64,000 nt of DNA, from positions 22,989,501-23,053,500 of the forward strand of contig OX392545.1 in NCBI GenBank assembly GCA_947623455.1, written 5' to 3'. The DNA comes from Mimachlamys varia (lineage: Eukaryota; Mollusca; Bivalvia; Pectinida; Pectinidae). The stretch's first letter is position 1, and every line of letters starts with the position of its first letter. The notes under the pieces were generated by a model. The model was not told where the DNA came from and searched no databases. It worked only from the letters and a program-made list of their open reading frames with translations. Shown here piece after piece: positions 25,141 through 36,914 of the stretch. The position numbers and the translations under genes are program-made.

Positions 25141-26243
25141 CTCTATATATCCTGGTAGTGATATATATTTCAGTAGAAGTACGATATGACATGGTAGTAT
25201 ATATCAACAGTATATATATATATATATATAATGGGTTTATTGTAACAGATGAGAGATTTCCCTGTTATAGCGGTCAGTGACAACACTGTTTACATACTAT
25301 AACATGAGGTTTATTTCTATCTCTATATAGATAGCTCCTGGCTGGCTGCACCAAACCCAAAAATACAACTTATCACTGAGCCATTACGCTTTTATCAGAG
25401 CTCTTAAAGTGATAAGCTGTCCAGATCCAGCAGTTGGAACAATTCCTGATTTGACAAAAAAAAATAACAAGAAAAAAATATACTTTCTTAAATTCTTTTG
25501 GCTAGTTCTAGATATATATATATACCAGTATATATTTATAAAAGCAAAAAATATGAGAAATTTGTTTTCATATTTTTAAACAACTTTTAAAGTATTTTGG
25601 GACTGGTAGAGCATTTATTTTCGAATTGATGGATTCATGCCAACTTACAACAGAAAGCAAATTGTCTTGACTATAACAAGGTCTATTGTAAACAGACTAA
25701 TTATAATACAGAAGCAAGCTACTGTACAGGAAATTTTTAAAATATCTTACATTTAATTTGACTAAAATTTTCTAAAAATCTCGAAAAAGTTAACAGTTTA
25801 CAGTCATTAACATAAATATGAATGTACCATGTTCTTTAAAAAATGGCTCAGAATAACTGGTTATGAAATATTTATCTTCTTCATGCCTAAAATTTCAAAA
25901 TTAACTATTCAAACATTTGAGCTGGATGGGTTCAACTGTGTTTTGATGGTTAATAGGAGTTATATATATATACCTCTCAAAGTAGAGCTCTTTTAAATAG
26001 GAGATAAATGTCACAGTAAAAGCAGCTAGTATACTCCTTAAGTTTTCAAAACCAGTAGTAACCAATTAAAATAATTACATCTTCCTTTGTGCGGAACTCT
26101 TTTTAAAATGAAGGTGTATTTATCTTACTGTAGCACCATCCTTAAGATAACCAGACTGTTATAGTAATAACTATAGCCGTCTGTATAAAACATCTATCTG
26201 TAGATAACGAGTCCCCCTTCATCCCCCAGTAGCTAGTTCTTAC

Positions 26244-26336
26244 CCAGACTCAAGATTCTTATGCACTGTATCGCATTCCGTAATGTTGGATGCAAGTTGG
26301 ATGCATGTCAAGAACGATTCAATATGATTCACGTTT
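26244..26336 (-). CDS. Unidentified internal exon (31 codons)
   Basis: Read on the minus strand, an acceptor (ATGACAG) opens a 93-nt frame without stops, ending at a GTAAGA donor. The peptide includes NVNHIESFLTCIQLAS and TECDTVHKNLESG, which looks like folded or helical protein rather than repeat translation. Exon length is a multiple of three (phase 2 to phase 2). I do not recognise the family. It may belong to the same minus-strand gene as the exons at 38.5 and 40.0 kb, but phases show that at least one further exon would have to lie between. Confidence 0.4.
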
Positions 26337-27562
26337 CTGTCATAATATTATACTGGGAGTGTGTTGATAGATGAAGATCTTCCCTCTACAGTAATAGTTC
26401 TTTAGCTTAACGGCATCCCTCGCTGAGTGATTGGTGCAAAAAACAGTCTCTCTTTGATACACTGCTTCCCGATCAGGAAATAGGATTATAAAAAAATACA
26501 CTTCCTTTGAGAAAGTTAAAGTTTTCGACAAAAAAAACTTTTGTGAGATAAGTTTCAGCGATACCAATCTCCCAGACATGGGAGTACAGTGTTACATGCG
26601 CTAGACATGTAGTGTTATGATAGGTGAAATTAGCATAATGTTGGTTTTCCTGTAGGGAAAATTCAGTCTTTAAGTGGATTTTTATTGGATGGTTTCACAG
26701 GAATATGTACCACTTCAACCAAAGATGTAGCTGAATTAAGTTACAAAGAGACAAAGGACATATAACATTCAATTATAACTTTTTAAACAGTTCAAGAAAC
26801 TTCAAGGATAGAAAACAATAGACTTACTCATGAACACAGATTCATTTTAAGATAGAATATATCCAATTTAAGCTGGAAATAGGTACATTTTATGATCAGT
26901 GTGATTTTATCATTCACACTAAGATATTAAATATAATGATACATATGACTGATGTTAAAACCCTGTGAAGTGTGGTAGCATTTGAATCACGTCTCCAATC
27001 AAGCGGATTCTGGGTGAGAGAAAATTGGTGGGAGAACTATTATTTTGCTCTGGTGTGTATGTGTGCTACTCGTAGTAGCGGGCAGGCAGAGTGGTAGACC
27101 TACACTGTAATGTACAGACAGACAACACATGTGCTGTGACAGACCAGCCTGTCTACCAAACAGTTACACCAGCAGCAGCTAGCATTGGAGACTTACGTTA
27201 TTACCCGCAAGCTGAAAACATTTCGAGGAGAAAAAAAATCAAAATTTTGGAAGCAGTACACTTGTGTAGTTTATCAAATCTTAACACAGGATTTAGCTGT
27301 GAGGAAATCCATCTCTGGTTTGTACTGTATTTCGTATTTTCGCTGAGGAATGTGTTTTATCTGTATGATGTAAACTCTTGGCTTGAACATTTCTGAACAC
27401 ATCATATTTTCGTATGTTTTAACGATATACAGATTGAGAGATACTTCTACATATAAACACTTACATTCGTTATTTTGATACATGATTCACTGTAAGGAGT
27501 TATCATTTGTCTGTGTCTGGATCCAAATCCTCTAAAAACTGACACTAGAACTGTGATACAAA

Positions 27563-30490
27563 ATGGGGTGTACTCTAGGAGCACAGAAAGTGGCAAAGGC
27601 TGAAGCCAAAAAGGAAGGAAAACCGATAAAAAATAAGGATAAAAATGGCTCTAAGCAAGATTTGCAGACAAACAAAGTTGAAGATGAAAATGTAAAGGAA
27701 ATTAATGGTGAAAAAGAAGATGGAAAGGAAACAGAAAATAATGACATTAGTGATGAGCAAGTTGTTCCTTCACAAGTGAAAAACGCAGAAGAAGAGAGTT
27801 CTACAAAGGATGAGAACAATGCACAAGTAAACACAGTCCCAGACTGTCAGAAAAACGATTGCCCTTCTGTGGTTATTGTAACTTCAGAAAATACAGATAC
27901 TCCAAAGGCAGAGAGTCAGCAACAGGACTGTTCAGGAGAAATAGAATCAGCAACTTGTCAGAAAGTTGCAGTGGACACTGAAACTCCAACTTCTTCAGAG
28001 GTTCAGAGTTCAGAGGGACAAAAAGAGGATGCTAGTGAAACCATTCCAGCCGTGAGTGAACAATCTGAGGAAGTTACACCATCAGAACCTCTTGTAGATG
28101 TTCAAAAAGCTGTAAGTGTTGTTCAGCATGTTGTTGAAAAACAACAAGAAGCCACAGAGGATCAGCAAGAATCTATTGTGGCCACAGAGGATCAGCAAGA
28201 ATCTATTTTGGCCACAGAGGATCGGCAAGAAGCTATTGTGGCCACAGAGGATCAGCAAGAAGCTATTGTGGCCACAGAGAAACCAAGCAATACGGCTACT
28301 GCTGTTGAGCAGTCAGAGTCAACTGAAGCTACTGAGGAGGAGGAAGCTGTTGCAGCCGTAGAGGAAGAACAACAAGTTCCAGTGGTAAATGTAGAAGAGA
28401 AACCACAAACAACAGTTGTTACTACAGAGGAACAACAACCAGTATCTATTGTAGCTGTGGAGGAAAAACAACAAGAAACACAAGTTGTAAGTACAGAGCA
28501 ACAGCAAGAATCAGTTGTAACTACAGAAGAAAAACAGCAAGAAACGGTTGAAGCTACAGAGAAGGAACAACAAGTACCTGTTGTAAATGTAGAGGAAAAA
28601 CAACAAGTGCCAGTTGTAACTATAGAAGAGATACAACCAGTGTCAATCGTAGCTGAAGAGCAAAAACAAGAAGCACCAGTTGTAAGTACAGAGGGACAAC
28701 AAGAAAGTGTAGCGGATCAGCAAGTAGTTGTTGCAGAAGTACAAGAACCAAACATAAATGGGCCTAAGGCTGCGATACAAGAGATAGCACAAGAGGTTGC
28801 CCAGAGCAATTTTCAACCTGTCGTTGATGAATCACGTCAGCTTGTAGAAACAAAAGAAGAGACTGTTGAAAACACTTTAGAAAATGTACCGGAAGAACAG
28901 CAACTTCCTGTGGAAGAATCTGTTGTCGAGGACACAGAGGCCCCAGCTAAGGAACCTGTAGAGTCAGAATCTTTCCCTGACGTTGTGGCATCGGACCAAG
29001 GTCCGACACAGGAGGCAGACAATGTAGAAGACAAAAGTACAGAGGTTGTACAAACTGAGGAAAAAGAAACAGAAGAGACAGGTTCATCTGTAGATGCTCC
29101 ACCAGTATTGGCAGAAAATATCAGTGATGTACCAAATGAAGAGGATGTAATAGCAACAGAGTCTGCTACAGCAGAGGAAACCACAAACGAACAAAGTCAA
29201 CAAGAAATTTCGCAAAACGAGACTGATGCTGGATCATCTGTTGATGCAGCTCCTCAAACACTTGAACCTGAAAACATAGATTGTAAATCTTCAGTTGATG
29301 CTTTACCTCCACCTCCACAGGAATCAGAACAAAGCACACCTGAACAGGAGAAAGAAAAATCCCAGCAAGAAGATATTGAAACAGCAGTTGAAACTGAATC
29401 ATCAGTTGATGTTCTTCCAGAATCACAAGTAGATGCAAGTAAAGAAGCAGAAAGCACAGAGGAAGTGCCACCACCTGCTGCTCCTGAGGTAGTTGAAGAA
29501 ACAAAGGATGAAGTCTCAGAAACAAAAGAAGAGGTAGTTGAATCTTCAGTAGATGTTGTTGCTCCTTCTCAAGACAATTTGCAAAAAGAACAAGAAGATT
29601 CAAAGACTGAAAAAACTGAGGAGGTTTGTGGATCGTCAGTGGATGCTCTGCCACCTCCTCCACCTCCTCCACAAGAGGAGGAAGTGGCTGCAGACACAGA
29701 ACAAGTCCAGGAAACATCCAAGGAAGCTGAAGTAGTAGAATCTGCTGTTGATTCTCTCCCTCCTCCACCCCCATCTCCACCACAGGAGACACAGACAGAA
29801 GAAGGAGCATTGGTAGAGGAAGTAGAGTCACTGCCTCCTCCACCTCCTTCACCGGTGGAAACAAAACCTACAGAACAGGAAGTTTTAGATGCAGCACCTG
29901 CAGAAGTTGAAACAAAAAGTGAAGCAACAGAACCAACAGATTTAACAGCGGAATCCTCTGTCGATGCTCTCCCACCGCCGCCACCACCTCCTCCTCCTCA
30001 GGAGGAAGTGTCGCCTGTGACAGAAGAAGGAGCTGGATCTTCAGTAGATCCGTCAGCCTGTGATGAGTCCCAAGTAGCTGAAGCTACACCAGAGTTATCT
30101 GAGCAGTCACAAGCCCCACAGCCAAAAGAGGCTGAAGGGACAGAACTCCAGGAAGAACAGAACAATACCACAGCATGTGATCAGAATGAAGTAAGATCAG
30201 AGGTTATTCCTAATGGCGACGAAGTGTCCAAGGATGACATCCCAGAATGCAACTCCATAGAAAGTGATGGGGAAGTTGAAAACAACTTGGATGGCGAAGT
30301 TGAGCTGGATGGAGAGGTAGGTGATGATGAAAATGTTGTTGAGCCGTCTAGTAAGGAGGAACAGAGTATCAGTGACAAACCGGTGCCAAATGAAGGAAGT
30401 GGTAAAACTGTTGTAGAAAAACCACTGGCTAACGGTGATCATTCTCAGAAGGAAGAATCCCAGTGTGTGCCTGCCCAAGAGGCACAATAA
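27563..30490 (+). CDS. 975-aa disordered Glu-rich protein, N-myristoylation signal, SSVD/LPPPP repeats
   Basis: The start is fixed by an in-frame TGA three codons upstream, and the frame is open to TAA without introns. The N-terminus MGCTLG has Gly2 and Cys3, fitting N-myristoylation plus palmitoylation (the classical Ser/Thr at position 6 is Gly here). A Lys-rich stretch follows, as in membrane-bound BASP1/GAP43-like proteins. Residues ~190-390 are degenerate repeats rich in Q, E and V (ATEDQQESIV type). Around residue 400, AAIQEIAQEVAQ has the spacing of a PKA-anchoring amphipathic helix. Residues ~505-830 carry eight SSVD motifs, five of them or their variants leading into LPPPP runs that match EVH1 (Ena/VASP) or profilin ligands. 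The C-terminus is acidic. No globular domain is visible. I infer a membrane-tethered scaffold and do not recognise an orthologue by name. Confidence 0.85.
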   Translation: MGCTLGAQKVAKAEAKKEGKPIKNKDKNGSKQDLQTNKVEDENVKEINGEKEDGKETENNDISDEQVVPSQVKNAEEESSTKDENNAQVNTVPDCQKNDCPSVVIVTSENTDTPKAESQQQDCSGEIESATCQKVAVDTETPTSSEVQSSEGQKEDASETIPAVSEQSEEVTPSEPLVDVQKAVSVVQHVVEKQQEATEDQQESIVATEDQQESILATEDRQEAIVATEDQQEAIVATEKPSNTATAVEQSESTEATEEEEAVAAVEEEQQVPVVNVEEKPQTTVVTTEEQQPVSIVAVEEKQQETQVVSTEQQQESVVTTEEKQQETVEATEKEQQVPVVNVEEKQQVPVVTIEEIQPVSIVAEEQKQEAPVVSTEGQQESVADQQVVVAEVQEPNINGPKAAIQEIAQEVAQSNFQPVVDESRQLVETKEETVENTLENVPEEQQLPVEESVVEDTEAPAKEPVESESFPDVVASDQGPTQEADNVEDKSTEVVQTEEKETEETGSSVDAPPVLAENISDVPNEEDVIATESATAEETTNEQSQQEISQNETDAGSSVDAAPQTLEPENIDCKSSVDALPPPPQESEQSTPEQEKEKSQQEDIETAVETESSVDVLPESQVDASKEAESTEEVPPPAAPEVVEETKDEVSETKEEVVESSVDVVAPSQDNLQKEQEDSKTEKTEEVCGSSVDALPPPPPPPQEEEVAADTEQVQETSKEAEVVESAVDSLPPPPPSPPQETQTEEGALVEEVESLPPPPPSPVETKPTEQEVLDAAPAEVETKSEATEPTDLTAESSVDALPPPPPPPPPQEEVSPVTEEGAGSSVDPSACDESQVAEATPELSEQSQAPQPKEAEGTELQEEQNNTTACDQNEVRSEVIPNGDEVSKDDIPECNSIESDGEVENNLDGEVELDGEVGDDENVVEPSSKEEQSISDKPVPNEGSGKTVVEKPLANGDHSQKEESQCVPAQEAQ

Positions 30491-31705
30491 TAGGAGGATT
30501 TCTTTTGGATGTTTGTTAATATTTGATAAGAAAAATGTTTAAACTGTGAAAGAGATTCCTTTATCATACGATGACCATTCTAAAAAGGAATTTACCAGTC
30601 TGAGTGTGTACTGCCCGCAATAATTGGATTTAGTATTTTTACGGATTTCAAAATGAAATAGATCTATTCTATGGATTACGTACAAAGATGTAGTGGTGAC
30701 TGCTAATGTGTTTTCAGTAAATATATAAAGGATATTTAATATTGTGAAGCAATCCTTTATAGAAACAGAATTAAACTAGAGGATCACTCTATATAAACAA
30801 AGATACGAGGAAAGGTGAAATGGATTACCTGTGCTATGTACTACTGATGATAAAACAAATACCTGGCTGAAACCTTGTGAAAGGATTAGTTGAACACAAG
30901 GATACTCAAAAGATTGCCAGGCTCAGAAACTAAAACTATTCAATGAATATCTACACAGATACACGAGAAAGTGTAGTATAGTGGAAAACAAGAATTTAAT
31001 GTGTGATACAGTCAAACTTTGTTAACTCGAACTTGTGTAATGTGAAGACCCCATTTAATTCAAAGTATTTTGTTGGTCTTGGCTGAACCTTATGCTAAAC
31101 ATTTAATATTGCTTAACTCAAATACTCGAATATCTCAAAAATTTCCCATGGTCCCATCCACTTCGTGATAACAAGGTTTGATCTTTTGGACTTGGTTATG
31201 TTCTATCACACCGTATATATATATATACAGTGACTATTCAGTCCAAACTGATTTGTCAGCATGGCAATAACACAGATATAATTATAATTTCCATTAACAA
31301 TAATGTAAATCAAAATTCATATATTGATTGAAATAATTTCACAGTGTTGCTGTCTGATACAAATCCCCATCACATTGTCTTTTACACAGAATAGGTGTTT
31401 AGATATATCTGAGTACTGACTACTGTGTTGTGTCAGTGTTTGCTTTGATAATCAAGTTGTGTGCTAATTTATATACATCACACATAGAATAGGATAGAGA
31501 ATGTTTATCAACCTGGAGCTAGTGCTTGTTTTGTAGTGTAAATTTCATGTTTGTGACTTTTTGACATTTACTCTTGTTATATTTGTCACATTGACAATTT
31601 AACCTGTTGATATTTAATGCTACTTCCATGAGGGTGATTTTGTTTCATCACAATATACCAAAGTGCTCTTCATATCAGGGTTAGTTGTGTCAGCTCGATT
31701 AAATT

Positions 31706-31785
31706 ATTCACCCCTGAAATTTCATGGTGGACTATTCCAACCTTAAAATTGGAAGATCTCAAAGTTTTACCAGGGGTAAATGAGA
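31706..31785 (-). mobile_element. ~85-bp hairpin MITE (ACCCCTGAA family)
   Basis: The sequence ATTCACCCCTGAAATTTC to CCAGGGGTAAATGAG is in the orientation opposite to the 11407 copy, with interior GACTATTCCAACC. Confidence 0.7.
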
Positions 31786-31980
31786 CATTTGGCTGGAAAT
31801 TTTTGATTTATTTTTATTGAATTATTACAAATAAAAAGCTAAGAAAGATACATAGTAATCTGAGAGATAATTGAAAACTTCATAAAAATTAGAAGAAGTA
31901 AAAAATGATTAATTGCAAAAATTCTTGTAAAGCTAACACATATTAGTTTATCAAGCCTTGCCAGCTTTATAAATTATCAG

Positions 31981-32054
31981 CTGATTCACCCTGCAGGCAC
32001 ATTTAAACTCTTCAAATATAAATGTTGGTAAATTTCAGGGGTGAATGGTTTAAT
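31981..32054 (+). mobile_element. ~75-bp hairpin MITE (ACCCCTGAA family)
   Basis: A shortened, diverged copy running from CTGATTCACCCTGCAGGCAC to TTTCAGGGGTGAATGG. Confidence 0.65.
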
Positions 32055-33770
32055 TAATCTAACATTTTAATCAGTATAATATTTTCATAATTAATATTTG
32101 GATGTCCAATGAAATAATCATATTTCTGCAGAAAACAGTCAAACAATTTGAATCTTTATAAGAGAGCTAGAGCTTGGTACAACTTGTCCCTGGTTGATAT
32201 TTCCGGTGAATTTACTGCTGAGCTTTTACATATCATAAATACTTATATTGCTTAATGCTGTGTAACTAATTATAAAGTCTTGTCCAAGCATTATCACTGC
32301 TGTTTGTGGGTTGTTAAACATTAAATAACTGACAGAATGGTAGGTTTGGTGCAAACGTGGTCAATTTTGTAAACAAATTCAGTTAATGAATATAAAGTAC
32401 CGTAACTTTCATACAATCTGGCCTCAATGAAACCATGTCAAGTCTAAATCTGTCGATAACATTGTGAAAAATTACATCAATACATGATTGGCTGAGCAAA
32501 AACTTCGGTATAAGATTGTTTCGTGATCTCGAAGCAATATATATTTTTTTCAAACCTCGAGCTCCCATTACATGCACCAGCTGCCTGTAAAGTTAACAAC
32601 AATAAAGGAATTTCTAACATATTGGTGGAATGAAAATATATAAAAAAAAAACCAAACTAACAGTAATGGTAATGCTATGGGAAGGAAGACTATAGTGTAT
32701 TTATATCGGCTTTAAAGTTTGTTATCTGAAGTCAGGAAGTCTCATGAGTGTGGCGTGAGGTTGTGGATGTGTGACAGATGTATTAATATATTGAGGATAC
32801 TGTAATATGTAGTTGTATTATAATGGTGCTATTAAACGTTGACGTGTTGCCAAAAGTTTTTCAATCCCAGTAGTTTTTATAAAAAAATTCACACTGCTGT
32901 AACTTGATCAACAGTATTTAACAATTATGGACACTTGTCGTGGAAGATATGTTGTTTTATTGACCTGATGAATAACCCAATAAGATCTTTTTTATAAGAA
33001 AATTAACTCTGCTACAACTTTATCAACAGTATTTATCAATTATGGACACTTGTCGAGGAAGATATGTTGTTTTAAAGACCTGATGAATGTATTGACCAAG
33101 ACAAAAGTCCCTGATTTCTATATTACTATACCATGGCATCAAATACCAGTAGATTTTAGATATGTCCAAGTAGAGTCATAGATTTTAAATATGTCCAAAT
33201 AGAGTCAGGATATGGCGACTTTTTTAAGATGAAATTCTTCATTTAAAATTAGAATGAAGAAAATTCAGACCATGTGTAATATTGTGCATTTTATGCTTTG
33301 ATTGAATGACTTTACCAGAAATCAAATGCTATTTTAGGACTTCTGTATACAAAAGAAAATGATTTCCAGTACTTCATCAGAATGTGTGCTGAAAATTTCG
33401 GCAGAACATTATTTGATCTTGATCCTACTGCATATCGTACATGTATATAATACTCTGGGTAATTTGAAATTCTTCTGCATAATGTTACTTCAGATTCCTG
33501 GAATTTTTCCAAAATCTCGATTGGAATTCAAAATAGCATAACAATTTTTTTTGTGTGGTATTTCGAAGAAATAATAAAAAAAAAAAGGAAAATATGTAGA
33601 CGCCAGAAGGATAAAACTAGGTATTTTGAAGTTAACCATTGCTATTTTTTTCTTCAGCAGTGGTAGTTAAAAGTTGTAAATTGTTTACTCATTTAACGCA
33701 TTATTTTGTATCTGGCTGGACTCTTTTTACAATTGTATCATTAGAAAGTCTTGGAATAACAGCTAGTACA

Positions 33771-33924
33771 CAGGGTTTTCCCTGCCACACAAAAACCTTC
33801 ATTTTGACTCCTAAAATTGTCAAAGGACTCCCAAAATTGATGAAGTTTTACTATATATTATTTGTGATGAGGAGTCCCAGGACTACTAGATTTATTAAAT
33901 TTGAGGGTCCAAGGAAAAACACTG
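33771..33924 (-). mobile_element. ~155-bp MITE with CAGGGTTTTCCCTG ends, copy 2
   Basis: The left end is CAGGGTTTTCCCTG and the right end is degenerate (AAGGAAAAACACTG). It is inverted relative to the copy at 12591-12745. Confidence 0.7.
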
Positions 33925-36914
33925 AGTAAAGTTCAAAAGCTTTGTACATAACTTTCATCATCAGAATTTCTTCTTTTTCTTAATGCTCACTGCTGAGACT
34001 GATGCATCAGAATCTGAAATCTGGCAACGTAAAAAAATCTACCAGATTAAGGAGTGTACAGGGTTGTTACACATTAGATGTGTGTTATGTAGGAGGGTGT
34101 GGACATGATACACCGACCAGAGACATCACTCTAGTTAGGTATGGTGGGGGATCTCCTCCGTTTTTACTGCCTGTGGCACGCATCCAAACACTCCAATATA
34201 TTCCCAGCCAACTTTAATTATCATACAAGATAGCTATAGCATAACCATTTCACCACCTCGGTCTCGAGTCTAGCTATCTTCCACCACAGAAATAATGGTG
34301 TTGTAAAATCTGTCTTTATTGTTAATTATTAATTTTCTGAAATGAAACTTTTATACCTTTTTGCATATTTTATTGTTGGTGAAGGTTGAAATGATGCATT
34401 GTGCCAGTAATAATTATATATAACTAGGCCAGCTGTTACTCTGTTTCTCATAATAGGACGTCGTATATATATATCAGAATAATAAACAGGCTTCTGTGTC
34501 ATGTTAGAATATTGGTTGTATGCTATCAATCTTATCTACATTAATTCTAAAACAGTATGATATCTGTTGCCATGATATTGTATATTAATGAAAATCTTTG
34601 TTGATTCTCAAATAGATTATTTTTAAAATTTTACTGAAAAGGTGGTAATTGCCCTAATTTGAATTCATCATAATTTTTCTGGTAATTCTATAAGGTTCAG
34701 TTTGAAAATAGAAATTTTAAGCATGTTAATAACTGCTTTGTGAAATTCATTTATAAGTTCTATTTTGAGTTTTTTCACAACTACAATTTGTGGGTTCTTG
34801 ATGATACGAAATCTTGAGTATTTTGACTTAACATACAGCTGTATGTTCATTTTTATAATATTATCAAATCCAGTTTTTTTGTTTCTTAATTTAATTTCGT
34901 CATCCTCTGCACCTTATTCTAATTAAAATGTGTCTATCTTGTATACACTTATGTGTTATCAGAATCTGCTTAATTTGCGTCATCTGCAAGCCTGCATTTA
35001 CTGTGCATTTTGTACAAATAAGAATAATTTCTACCTAATTAAGTTATCAGAATAATTAAGATGCGTATAAAATGTTTCAGAAAGAGTTATACTGTTTGTC
35101 AATTTTATACCATGTATTCTAGATGTCAGAGAGTGTGCTATTTGAATAAGCTTGATGGAGTTATTTCCCCTGCCCCTAGGTTGTAGCTTTGGTGCTTACT
35201 TTTGGAAAGCTAAGCGGTATAAAAACTACATATTTGTAGTGTACAAAATGCAAAAATATGAAACAAGAGTTAAAATCTGACTTTGAAATGTTTGAAAGCA
35301 ATTCAAATTGTAACTTTTTATGATGCTTAAGTGTGCAAATTGTAGTAATATATATTAAATTATCAGAATTGTAATGGAAAATTGTAATTTAATTACAATA
35401 TATATATAACTTATTTTATATTATCATGTTTCATCTTTTCATTTACCTTTAATAACATACATTAATCATAACAATTATTTGCATCATGTTTTTATATGAT
35501 TTTTAAAAAAAAGTTTGGTACAGGTGAAAGTGTTTTTTTTTAATCTGTTCCTTTTTTAAGTAGTTGAAAAAAAACCAATAAAATATTTAGACCCACATTC
35601 ATCATATATTAACAAAAAGGTTCTACAAGAACTATTTTTACATAACATAACAACCATTCATATAACAAAGAATTTTTATATCGATAATTTGTGTTGTAGC
35701 CTGTAGCTGTTACTCTAATAAAAAAGGTGATAATTGATTAATTAATGATGATATTTATGCTACTGTAAACAGTTTTGAAAGCCGATTAAAGTATATATTA
35801 TTGCTGTGTTTTAATGTTGTGTTCAATCATTATATAAGCAAGTGTATCCCCTCAGAATTTTGGTAAATATCATCAACAACAATTATAAATAGGTCTTAAA
35901 GATTCCTTGATCTTTCTCTTAAGATTTAAGCAAAATTGTAGGCCTGCATGTTGTATCCATAAAAGAACTGGCTCAAAATTTTATTTTCCAGAGCAAAGAT
36001 TTCTTTGTCAATAGTTAAAAACAGGACATGTAGTTAAAGGGGCATAACTCTTCTGAATTTATACTTCAGAAATCCATTGAAGTTGTAACACAAACACAAC
36101 CTGTAAATGTATGTTGGTAAGAATATAAGGTTAAGAATGGAATTATAAATGTATTGTTTAATGAAGAACTACTATCCCTTCCCAATATATATAGGTTATA
36201 GACATGTAAAAAATAGTTTGTTTCCATTTGTAGGTATAGGTATAAAGATAAAATAAATAAAAACAAGACGATTGACTTCCAAATGCTTTCACCCTCTTTG
36301 GGGCTCTTCAGGAAAGTTTATTTCAAAACAGACAACATCAGGACATTATAAACAAAGTGATGTCACAATACACATAATGTTCATAAAGCAAGTTTATAAA
36401 AAGGCTTATAAATGGTAATGGACATTATAGACAGGTGGTACCTAAATATTCGGGTGCTATATGGATCTCTGTTGCAAGTTTGACTGACAGTTGATAAGTT
36501 GTGTAAGCTCACAAGGTCCAAATTAGGGCCATGTGAACTTATGCTGTGGTGTGTCGTCTGCCATTCATCATTTATCTGGCCTCTATATATAACTGAAAGG
36601 CCCTAGTTAGTGATATTTGGCCAGAAGATTACCGAGATTGAGTGCTCCAAACTTAATTTCCTTAAGTAAATGGTCTTGGCCTACTTTCAACATCATGGGG
36701 TCAAATGTGTTCAATAGCTTCGTTTACCAGACCTAAAAAGAGGGGTGATAAAGTCCTGAATGATGAAATGAAAATGTTGCTACAGTAGTATATTGATACA
36801 CACAGCAATCAATTTACAATTTATTTTCATGGGTCTTTTTTGTAAATATTACCGAAAATTATGGATCCCACAATGGTAAATTGAAGTATTTCCAGAATTT
36901 CTATGAGTCCTTTC

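Larger units (their letters stand above)
8757..26243. other. Long intron or intergenic region rich in repeats
   Basis: I see no confident exon here. Contents in order: tRNA-like remnant near 9213-9290, a 73-nt hairpin at 11164-11236, hairpin MITE copies at 11407-11496 and 24563-24646, a MITE at 12591-12745, a 31-bp minisatellite at 15022-15697, a 41-bp mini-insertion at 16060-16100, SINEs at 18471-18750 and 21185-21405, a TTAA-flanked MITE at 20233-20617, a MULE-like element at 22388-22930, and a composite TIR element at 24699-25140. The open frame at 23171-23482 (103 codons) has no recognisable motif. Confidence 0.6.

Noticed and set aside
27091..27396. 101-codon frame upstream of the 975-aa gene
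   Set aside because: No recognisable domain and a composition like the surrounding non-coding DNA; probably 5' UTR or upstream flank.
29166..29864. 232-codon antisense frame under the 975-aa gene, and smaller antisense frames nearby
   Set aside because: Shadow of a Glu/Gln/Pro-rich codon composition; the sense frame has an upstream stop, a lipidation signal and ordered repeats.
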